The position numbers and the translations under genes were made by a program. A stretch of 5,282 nt of DNA, taken from Sphaerochaetaceae bacterium (GTDB taxonomy: Bacteria; Spirochaetota; Spirochaetia; Sphaerochaetales; Sphaerochaetaceae). The stretch spans positions 1 through 5,282 of the forward strand of contig JAKSPF010000098.1 in NCBI GenBank assembly GCA_024405065.1, given 5' to 3'. Of this stretch, positions 1 through 4,843 are shown one piece after another; position 1 is the first letter of the stretch, and each line of letters opens with the position of its first letter. The notes under the pieces were generated by a model that saw nothing but the letters and a program-made list of their open reading frames with translations, made no database searches and was not told where the DNA came from.

Positions 1-273
1 GTGCAAGCTTCTGGAAGACAAGCTCAGCTACATCCACAGGCTCCCCGTATGCTGAAAGTGGGAGAGAATAAATGTGTCTTTGTACCGGGACATGAAAACG
101 AGTATCGTAGAATTACAGTTCGTGAGGCTGCAAGGATTCAAGGTTTCCCAGATTCCTTTAAGTTTGTTTATGACAATGTGAATACAGGGTACAAGATGAT
201 TGGTAATGCAGTACCGGTAGAGTTGTCAAGAGTTGTAGCTCTTTCAATTAAGGGGGTTTTGGAAACATTATGA
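1..273 (+). CDS. DNA (cytosine-5-)-methyltransferase, M.HaeIII-like, C-terminal part (5' end outside window)
   Basis: This is the last 90 codons of a C5 DNA methyltransferase, which transfers a methyl group from S-adenosylmethionine to cytosine and protects host DNA from the partner endonuclease. Codon 1 (GTG) reads as an internal valine, not a start: the text from there (QASGRQAQLHPQAP) matches, from memory, the end of the target-recognition domain of M.HaeIII (about 330 residues). Motif IX is at residues 37-51 (RITVREAARIQGFPD) and motif X at 63-73 (GYKMIGNAVPV). The catalytic PCQ and ENV motifs lie upstream of the window. The stop TGA (271-273) overlaps the ATG of the endonuclease gene, so the two are probably co-translated. 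Family assignment is very secure. GGCC specificity is inferred from resemblance to M.HaeIII and from the partner gene. Confidence 0.96.
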   Translation: MQASGRQAQLHPQAPRMLKVGENKCVFVPGHENEYRRITVREAARIQGFPDSFKFVYDNVNTGYKMIGNAVPVELSRVVALSIKGVLETL

Positions 274-1238
274 GTAACAGAAGTGATATTCTCGGAAGAG
301 GTTTTGAATTTATTTTCATTACCGAACTTAAAAAGTCGGTAGAAGCAACTCGTCCTGTTGAGATTAAAGATACTCCTGAATACGGAAATGTTCAGGAAAA
401 ATGGAATTTATGTACTCAAGAAGAACAAGAAAATCTTAAATATTCTGCTATCGCAGGCATTGAAGAACTTTACTCAATGGAACCGCTGATTCTGAATGAC
501 GGAAAGGACTTATTGGAGTTATCCATTCAGCCAGATAGTGCCGGAGAAAAAGGCGATGTCAGAGATGTTCTTCTTATAAGGAGAGGTATTTCTTGGGAAA
601 TCGGAGTCAGTTTAAAACATAACCACGAAGCTGTGAAACACTCAAGACTTTCACGAAGTTTGGATTTTGCAAACAGTTGGTTTCAGGAACCATGTACACC
701 GCAGTTTTGGGAAGATGTTGCATCTGTTTTTGAATATACAGAAGAGCAACGGCAGTTGAATAAAACATGGAATGATCTGGGAAATGATAAAATAAAGAAA
801 GTATACATGCCGCTTCTGAAAGCGTTTGTTGATGAAATAAACAGGCAGTATTCAGTCCATGGAACCGAGATTCCTAAAAAAATGGTAGAATATCTTTTAG
901 GTAAATATGATTTCTATAAGGTTATCGGTAGGGATGCAACCGGTGAAACCTTGGTTGAAGTATTCAATATGAACGGAACACTTAACCAATTTAAGAAAAC
1001 AAAACCAAGAGTAATCTTGCCTGTTGCTGTTTTACCAAGGAGAATAGTTCATATCGGAATTATCCCGAACTCAACAAATAAAGTTGAAATTATTCTTGAT
1101 AAAGGTTGGGCTTTCACTTTTAGGATTCACAATGCTTCAACAAAGGTTGAGAACTCTGTGAAGTTTGATATTCAACTTGAAGGAAAGCCGGCAGCAGTTC
1201 AGGTTTTTCAACGCAGATGGATTAAGGAAGATTTGTAA
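270..1238 (+). CDS. Type II restriction endonuclease, HaeIII family (predicted GGCC)
   Basis: A full-length 322-residue protein, close to the roughly 320 residues I recall for R.HaeIII, and predicted to cut unmethylated GGCC in incoming DNA. The nuclease core is visible as GDVRD (95-99) followed by a beta strand WEIGVSLKHNHEAVKHSRLS (109-128). D96 or D99, E110 and K116 are the likely PD-(D/E)xK-type catalytic residues; this residue assignment is inference. Other family-like blocks are YLLGKYDFYKVI (208-219), GTLN (236-239) and GWAFTFRIHNAST (279-291). The start ATG 270 overlaps the methylase stop. The ribosome site is weak (GGA at 261-263, or the G5 run at 252-256, which is rather far), suggesting translation by coupling to the methylase, so that protection is made first. 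The gene looks intact and somewhat more A+T-rich by eye than the transport genes, in keeping with horizontal acquisition. Confidence 0.9.
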   Translation: MSNRSDILGRGFEFIFITELKKSVEATRPVEIKDTPEYGNVQEKWNLCTQEEQENLKYSAIAGIEELYSMEPLILNDGKDLLELSIQPDSAGEKGDVRDVLLIRRGISWEIGVSLKHNHEAVKHSRLSRSLDFANSWFQEPCTPQFWEDVASVFEYTEEQRQLNKTWNDLGNDKIKKVYMPLLKAFVDEINRQYSVHGTEIPKKMVEYLLGKYDFYKVIGRDATGETLVEVFNMNGTLNQFKKTKPRVILPVAVLPRRIVHIGIIPNSTNKVEIILDKGWAFTFRIHNASTKVENSVKFDIQLEGKPAAVQVFQRRWIKEDL

Positions 1239-1261
1239 AGATAAATTCTATTGTCCGTATC

Positions 1262-1291
1262 TTGCAAACAGCAGTACTTTACTGTTATATT
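1262..1291 (+). promoter_or_regulatory. Predicted sigma-70 promoter of the glycine riboswitch-symporter unit
   Basis: The -35 box TTGCAA is at 1262-1267 and the -10 box TATATT at 1286-1291, with an 18-base spacer; TGT at 1283-1285 makes it an extended -10. Transcription would start near 1298, about 11 bases before the first leader hairpin. The spacer contains the inverted repeat CAGTA-CTT-TACTG (1272-1284). It could be a small operator, or, with the T-rich bases after it, a weak terminator for the upstream restriction gene. Confidence 0.6.
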
Positions 1292-1308
1292 TTCCACATA
1301 ACTTGAAA

Positions 1309-1344
1309 ATCCGTTGATGTATCCGGAATTCATCAAGACCGGAT
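1309..1344 (+). promoter_or_regulatory. Leader stem-loop 5' of the glycine aptamer (possible ghost aptamer)
   Basis: ATCCG (1309-1313) and TTGATG (1314-1319) pair with CATCAA (1331-1336) and CGGAT (1340-1344). This gives an 11-bp stem with a 3-base bulge (1337-1339) and an 11-base loop. It begins just after the predicted transcription start and ends 9 bases before the glycine aptamer. Single glycine riboswitches are known to carry a degenerate partner (ghost aptamer) on one side. The adjacent aptamer resembles the second aptamer of tandem riboswitches, so a 5' ghost fits. The pairing is seen in the sequence; the role is inferred. Confidence 0.5.
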
Positions 1345-1353
1345 GCTGAGGAT

Positions 1354-1434
1354 ACTCTGGAGAATCCTGTTAAGTCAGGTGCCGAAGGGGCCAATGCGGC
1401 GTTGCCGTTAAAACTCTCAGGCAAAAGGACAGAG
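1354..1434 (+). promoter_or_regulatory. Glycine riboswitch aptamer
   Basis: An RNA aptamer that binds glycine and controls the symporter downstream. The conserved pieces of the class appear in order: CTCTGGAGA (1355-1363), GCCGAAGGGGCCAA (1381-1394), ACTCTCAGGCAAAAGGACAG (1413-1432). P1 pairs CTCTG 1355-1359 with CAGAG 1430-1434. P2 pairs GAGA 1360-1363 with TCTC 1415-1418. One P3-arm hairpin is CCTG 1366-1369 with CAGG 1376-1379, and another is CGGC 1397-1400 with GCCG 1404-1407. The P1/P2 text is most like the second aptamer of tandem glycine riboswitches. Only one complete aptamer is present. Glycine riboswitches ahead of AGCS sodium:alanine symporters are an established arrangement, which supports both calls. 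An ATG or GTG within this element is not a gene start. Confidence 0.95.
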
Positions 1435-1480
1435 CAAACCTGTGATTTCCCGCGTGTTTGCGCCAGAGTTGTAAAGGAGG
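1434..1480 (+). promoter_or_regulatory. Predicted expression platform and ribosome-binding site of the riboswitch
   Basis: Between aptamer and gene, CCAGAGT (1463-1469) is exactly complementary to ACTCTGG (1354-1360), the 5' strand of P1. Pairing of this 7-bp helix and of the aptamer P1 would be mutually exclusive. A further stem GCAAAC (1434-1439) with GTTTGC (1456-1461) is possible. The Shine-Dalgarno AAAGGAGG (1473-1480) begins 3 bases after CCAGAGT. No T-run follows any stem, so control at translation start is more likely than termination. The direction of control is not clear from the sequence. Confidence 0.55.
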
Positions 1481-1485
1481 CAGAC

Positions 1486-2877
1486 ATGCAGGCTATTGAA
1501 AAATCACTTTATCCCATAGTATGTAATGTCAACAATTATTTAAGCAGCTACATTCTTGTGTTTCTGCTTGTCGGTATCGGTCTTTGGTATTCAATCAAAA
1601 CAAAATTTGTTCAGATAAGATGTTTCAAAGAGGGATTTCACCGCTTTTTCCACATCTTCACAATTAACGGAGACAAAGAAAAATCAGGAATGAGTTCTTT
1701 TCAGGCTCTTGCAACAGCCATTGCTGCACAGGTAGGAACCGGTAACATTGTAGGAGCGTCCGGAGCAATTCTCACCGGAGGACCCGGAGCAATATTCTGG
1801 ATGTGGATCATTGCGTTCTTCGGAATGGCAACAATCTATGCGGAAGCTACCCTTGCGATAAAAACAAGGGAAGTTGATGTAAACGGTCACATTCAGGGAG
1901 GTCCTGTTTACTACATCAAAAAGGCATTTCCCGGAAAAGGCGGTATCTTTCTTGCCGGTTTCTTTGCAGTTGCAATCATTTTAGCGGTAGGTTTCATGGG
2001 AATAATGGTTCAGGCAAATTCAATCGGTTCAACGGTGGAAAATGCCTTCGGAATTCCGTCTTGGGTATCCGGTGCCGTACTGGTAGTCTTGTGTGCCGTT
2101 GTGTTTCTGGGAAATGTACAACGGCTTGCGTCTGTTACTGAAAAGATAGTCCCTCTTATGGCATCAATATTCATACTCGGTACCTTTGTAGTGTTGATTT
2201 GCAGGATAAAGTACATTCCTGCAACATTCGGTATGATTTTCAAATATGCTTTTAGACCGCAGGCGATAATCGGCGGAGCTTTCGGAACTGCAATTAAAAC
2301 TGCTGTGAGTCAGGGGGCAAAGAGAGGACTTTTTTCAAATGAGGCCGGTATGGGAACAACGCCTCACGCACATGCACAGGCAAACGTAAAAGACCCGCAC
2401 GAACAGGGAGTTTGTGCAATGATGGGTGTGTTTGTTGATACTTTTGTTGTTCTCACCCTGAATGCTCTTGTAATTATTTCAACGCTTTACACAAAGGACG
2501 GAATTCTCAGTACCGGAATAATTCCTGCGTCAATCGGGAAATCCAACCTTGCGCAGGTGGCGTTCGGTACCGTGTTCGGTAATGGCTTCGGTGCAGCATT
2601 TGTTGCGGCATGTCTTTTCTTCTTTGCCTTTTCAACCATGCTCAGCTGGAATATGTTCGGAAAAATAAATGCAATCTACATGTTCGGCAGGAAGAACAAA
2701 ACAGTCTGTACCGTAATCTATTCACTGATAGGACTTGTGTTTGTTTTTACCGGAACTCTTGTATCAAACGATTTTGTATGGGAAGTTCAGGATATGCTCA
2801 ACAACCTTATGGTAATTCCCAACGTAGCGGCGTTGTTTGCTCTGACCGGAATGGTAGTGTCAAAGGGGAAAAAATAG
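1486..2877 (+). CDS. alsT: Sodium:alanine/glycine symporter, AGCS family
   Basis: A 463-residue inner-membrane symporter that imports alanine and/or glycine with Na+. ATG 1486 is chosen because AAAGGAGG ends 5 bases before it; the in-frame extension up to 1402 lies inside the glycine aptamer. Family signatures are ATAIAAQVGTGNIVGASGAI (76-95), with the GTGNIVG unwound-helix motif, GGPGAIFWMW (98-107), GLFSNEAGMGTTPHAHA (281-297) and TMLSWNMFGK (384-393). About ten or eleven hydrophobic segments run from residue 22 to 458, as usual for this LeuT-like fold, and the length is typical. The glycine riboswitch in its leader implies that cell glycine regulates it and that glycine may be a substrate. 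The gene is monocistronic: a hairpin and a separate promoter follow it. The symbol follows the general family name AlsT; orthology to a particular characterised transporter was not tested. Confidence 0.94.
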   Translation: MQAIEKSLYPIVCNVNNYLSSYILVFLLVGIGLWYSIKTKFVQIRCFKEGFHRFFHIFTINGDKEKSGMSSFQALATAIAAQVGTGNIVGASGAILTGGPGAIFWMWIIAFFGMATIYAEATLAIKTREVDVNGHIQGGPVYYIKKAFPGKGGIFLAGFFAVAIILAVGFMGIMVQANSIGSTVENAFGIPSWVSGAVLVVLCAVVFLGNVQRLASVTEKIVPLMASIFILGTFVVLICRIKYIPATFGMIFKYAFRPQAIIGGAFGTAIKTAVSQGAKRGLFSNEAGMGTTPHAHAQANVKDPHEQGVCAMMGVFVDTFVVLTLNALVIISTLYTKDGILSTGIIPASIGKSNLAQVAFGTVFGNGFGAAFVAACLFFFAFSTMLSWNMFGKINAIYMFGRKNKTVCTVIYSLIGLVFVFTGTLVSNDFVWEVQDMLNNLMVIPNVAALFALTGMVVSKGKK

Positions 2878-2900
2878 CGAAAAACCGATAGTAAAAAGCC

Positions 2901-2930
2901 AATTGGCTCTTCACAAGAGATGAGCCAATT
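2901..2930 (+). terminator. Stem-loop after the symporter gene (possible transcript 3' end)
   Basis: AATTGGCTC (2901-2909) pairs perfectly with GAGCCAATT (2922-2930) around a 12-base loop, 23 bases after the symporter stop. The bases after it on the + strand (CAAAATTCCC) are not T-rich, so it is not a classical intrinsic terminator in that direction. Read on the - strand it is followed by GGCTTTTT. It may mark or protect the 3' end of the symporter mRNA. Confidence 0.4.
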
Positions 2931-2965
2931 CAAAATTCCCTTCATAAATCCTGAATTTGCCTTTG

Positions 2966-3004
2966 CGGTTACTCTGTTTTTGAATTATACGGTTAAATCC
3001 GTAT
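2966..3004 (+). promoter_or_regulatory. Operator-like repeats upstream of the TRAP promoter
   Basis: ATACGG (2987-2992) and CCGTAT (2999-3004) form an 18-base perfect-arm inverted repeat whose right end touches the -35 box. CGGTTA occurs at 2966-2971 and again at 2990-2995. Its reverse complement TAACCG occurs at 3075-3080 in the leader, and the match there extends to 8 bases (TACGGTTA at 2988-2995 against TAACCGTA at 3075-3082). The placement suits a repressor or activator of the TRAP operon. The regulator is not in the window. Confidence 0.35.
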
Positions 3005-3031
3005 TGATAAGAAAAATTAATATGTTATACT
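3004..3031 (+). promoter_or_regulatory. Predicted sigma-70 promoter of the TRAP operon
   Basis: The -35 box TTGATA is at 3004-3009 and the -10 box TATACT at 3026-3031, with a 16-base spacer, and TGT (3023-3025) gives an extended -10. Start of transcription is expected near 3038, leaving a leader of about 64 bases before dctP. It is the best promoter match in the window. Confidence 0.7.
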
Positions 3032-3046
3032 AACAAGAACAGAAAA

Positions 3047-3081
3047 AGTGGCTTGAGCCACTGAAAATGCGGTGTAACCGT
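3047..3081 (+). promoter_or_regulatory. Two small stem-loops in the dctP mRNA leader
   Basis: AGTGGC (3047-3052) pairs with GCCACT (3057-3062) around the tetraloop TTGA, close to the predicted 5' end. CGGT (3070-3073) pairs with ACCG (3077-3080) around GTA. The dctP ribosome site AGGAG (3089-3093) remains unpaired. A 5'-proximal hairpin can stabilise an abundant mRNA; that role is inferred. The second hairpin may instead be a DNA operator half-site related to the repeats upstream of the promoter. Confidence 0.4.
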
Positions 3082-3101
3082 AAAATTTAGGAGAAAGGTT
3101 T

Positions 3102-4103
3102 ATGAAAAAACTTTCTATTGTCCTCCTGATTCTTGTTGCAGTTGTGGGATTTGCATTTGCAGAAGGATCAAAAGAAGCAAAGGTTCTGAAACTTTCAGAA
3201 GTTCATGTAGACGGATATCCGACTACAATGGCTGACCTTGAGTTTGCACGTCTTGTTGAAGAGAAGACACAGGGCAGAGTCAAGATTGAAGTTTACTCAA
3301 ACGGAACTCTCTACGGAGAGGAAACCGGTGCTATTGAAGCAATGCAGATAGGCGACTGTGCTTTTGCACGTGTTTCCGCATCACCTGTTGCCAACTATGT
3401 CCCGGCTCTTAACGCAATTCAGCTTCCTTACCTCTATGTGAGTGCAGATCACATGTGGAAAGTTCTGAACAGTGAAGTTGGTCAGGGAATGCTTGATGCT
3501 GTTGAAGCAAGCGGTTCAGGACTTATCGGACTGTGCTGGTATGACAGCGGTTCAAGAAACTTCTACACAACAACATCCGTAAAGTCACCTGCAGATCTCA
3601 AGGGTCTTAAGATCAGAATGCAGAACAACACAATGATGTGTCGTCTTGTTGAGCTTATGGGCGGAACACCTGTAACAGGTATCGGTCCTAATGAAATTTA
3701 CGGCGCACTCACACAGGGTGTTATTGACGGTGCTGAAAACAACTGGCCCACATACTACTCAAAGGGTGACTATGAAGCTGCAAAGTTCTTCTGCCTTGAC
3801 GCACACACAAGAGTTCCTGAGATTCTTCTCGGCTCGGCTGCTGCACTCAAGAAAGCAGGCATAACAGACAAAGATATTGCAATCATCAAAGAATGTGCAA
3901 AGAAGACACAGGAATATGAGATTGCACAGTGGAAAGCCATGGAAGATACAGCAGAAAAAGCTGTCAGAGCCAACGGCAACACCATTTACACACCCAGTGC
4001 TGCTGAAATGAAGCAGTTCCAGGATGCAATGGCTCCTATCTATGCTGAGTACGGCAAAGGATATGAGGATATCATTGCTAAAATTCAGGCAATGGGAAAG
4101 TGA
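3102..4103 (+). CDS. dctP: TRAP transporter substrate-binding protein DctP
   Basis: A periplasmic solute-binding protein of 333 residues that captures an organic acid and delivers it to DctQM. Residues 1-20 form a signal peptide (KK, a hydrophobic core, then AFA before EGSK). There is no lipobox cysteine, so it should be soluble. R172 in LKGLKIRMQ (167-174) is the conserved arginine that binds the substrate carboxylate in this family. R152 (SGSRNFYT) and N214 (GAENNWPTYYS, 210-220) match the other usual pocket positions by alignment from memory. The ENNWPTYYS stretch followed by HTRVPEILL (235-243) reminds me of the branch that binds uronates and related sugar acids, but C4-dicarboxylates cannot be excluded. 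AGGAG at 3089-3093 lies 8 bases before the ATG. First gene of the operon, followed by a terminator-like stem-loop. Confidence 0.94.
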   Translation: MKKLSIVLLILVAVVGFAFAEGSKEAKVLKLSEVHVDGYPTTMADLEFARLVEEKTQGRVKIEVYSNGTLYGEETGAIEAMQIGDCAFARVSASPVANYVPALNAIQLPYLYVSADHMWKVLNSEVGQGMLDAVEASGSGLIGLCWYDSGSRNFYTTTSVKSPADLKGLKIRMQNNTMMCRLVELMGGTPVTGIGPNEIYGALTQGVIDGAENNWPTYYSKGDYEAAKFFCLDAHTRVPEILLGSAAALKKAGITDKDIAIIKECAKKTQEYEIAQWKAMEDTAEKAVRANGNTIYTPSAAEMKQFQDAMAPIYAEYGKGYEDIIAKIQAMGK

Positions 4104-4117
4104 TTTCTTAGGATATT

Positions 4118-4152
4118 AGGCGGCAGCGTTTGTTGCCGCTTATTTCTTTTTA
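4118..4152 (+). terminator. Terminator-like stem-loop between dctP and dctQ (probable attenuator)
   Basis: A ten-pair stem 4118-4127 with 4132-4141, including G-T pairs at both ends, has the core GCGGCA (4120-4125) and TGCCGC (4134-4139) and the loop GTTT. The T-rich tail TATTTCTTTTT follows. It starts 14 bases after the dctP stop. As dctQ and dctM continue the same operon with no clear promoter of their own, partial termination or 3'-end protection here would give more binding protein than membrane subunits, as is common in transport operons. Confidence 0.75.
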
Positions 4153-4169
4153 CTCATTTATGAGAATCC

Positions 4170-4226
4170 TTCAAAACTCCTTTTATAAAATTCAGTTTTG
4201 AAAGTTTCTCCTACAGGAAAGAGAAA
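4170..4226 (+). promoter_or_regulatory. A+T-rich hairpin and RBS-containing hairpin before dctQ
   Basis: TTCAAAACT (4170-4178) pairs with AGTTTTGAA (4194-4202), a 9-bp stem. Directly after it TTTCTC (4205-4210) can pair with GAGAAA (4221-4226). The second stem holds the dctQ ribosome site AGGAAAG (4215-4221) mostly in its loop and the first base of the dctQ start codon in its stem. The pairings are seen; an effect on dctQ translation is inferred. Confidence 0.4.
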
Positions 4227-4843
4227 TGAGCGAAAAATTCAACGAGTGGCTCAGAACAAACAGGTTGGTAAAGGAAGAAAAGGGGTTCAAGGGAACTCTG
4301 ATTTTGGTTGACCACTGGGCTCATAAAGTAGTTCTTACGCTGGCAGAGATTGCAGAAGTTCTCATGCTGGCAATTTTGTTTGTAACGGTTCTGATGCGTT
4401 ACGTTTTCAATACGGGAATAGGCTGGGCAGAAGAAGTACCCAGACTTCTTGTTATTCTGTTTTCCTTTATTGCGTGTGCAATAGGTGTCAGAGATCACAT
4501 GCACATCTCCGTAACTGTAATTTATTCAAGATTGAAAAGTGAAAAAATCAAAAGGGCAATGGACGTCTTTTCTGAAATCTGTACTCTTGTATGCGGTTTG
4601 GTTCTTCTGATTTACGGTTACAGATATATGCATCGTCTGATGGGCGTTACCGGCACACTGCCCATGACAGGGTGGCCTACATGGATTCAGTACCTTCCTG
4701 CACCTCTTGCAGGATTTCTGATGACTTTTGATTCAATACTTTTCCTGACCGGAGTACTTGATCCGGACGATCTTCTTTATTCTGAAAAAGAGATTGATTA
4801 CGTTGAGCTTGTAAGGAAAAGAGATTCAAAGGAGGGTAAATAA
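4226..4843 (+). CDS. dctQ: TRAP transporter small permease subunit DctQ
   Basis: The small integral membrane subunit (205 residues) that forms the membrane complex with DctM. Four hydrophobic segments are at about residues 35-58, 71-88, 114-133 and 153-177, the number expected for DctQ. The family signature is RYVFNTGIGWAEEVPRLL (58-75) with the W-x-E-E core, followed by GVRDHMHISV (87-96) between segments 2 and 3. The cytoplasmic N-terminal arm (1-34) and the charged tail (178-205) make it a little longer than many DctQ proteins. The ribosome site is a modest AGGAAAG within a possible hairpin. The stop TAA (4841-4843) overlaps the dctM ATG by one base, so the two membrane subunits are probably translationally coupled. 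Confidence 0.93.
   Translation: MSEKFNEWLRTNRLVKEEKGFKGTLILVDHWAHKVVLTLAEIAEVLMLAILFVTVLMRYVFNTGIGWAEEVPRLLVILFSFIACAIGVRDHMHISVTVIYSRLKSEKIKRAMDVFSEICTLVCGLVLLIYGYRYMHRLMGVTGTLPMTGWPTWIQYLPAPLAGFLMTFDSILFLTGVLDPDDLLYSEKEIDYVELVRKRDSKEGK

Noticed and set aside
1..3. GTG at position 1 as the start of a small protein
   Set aside because: The sequence from the first codon matches the interior of M.HaeIII, so this is a gene cut by the window edge.
252..256. Run of five Gs near the methylase stop as a phase-variable tract
   Set aside because: Too short for slipped-strand variation and more simply part of a distant ribosome-binding site for the endonuclease gene.
1..1388. Absence of GGCC as evidence of site avoidance by the R-M system
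   Set aside because: Only one or two sites are expected by chance in this A+T-rich stretch, so their absence is not significant.
1402..1485. Extended N-terminus of the symporter starting at 1402
   Set aside because: The in-frame extension lies inside the glycine aptamer and expression platform, and AAAGGAGG at 1473-1480 clearly serves ATG 1486, which begins a normal family N-terminus.
2610..2891. Overlapping + strand open frame within the symporter's 3' end
   Set aside because: It is cysteine- and arginine-rich shadow translation of a conserved membrane protein in another frame, without a ribosome site of its own.
2904..3060. Shared TGGCT/AGCCA words in the symporter 3' hairpin and the dctP leader hairpin
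   Set aside because: The words are short and each hairpin is complete by itself; the two lie in separate predicted transcripts, so competing pairing is not needed to explain them.
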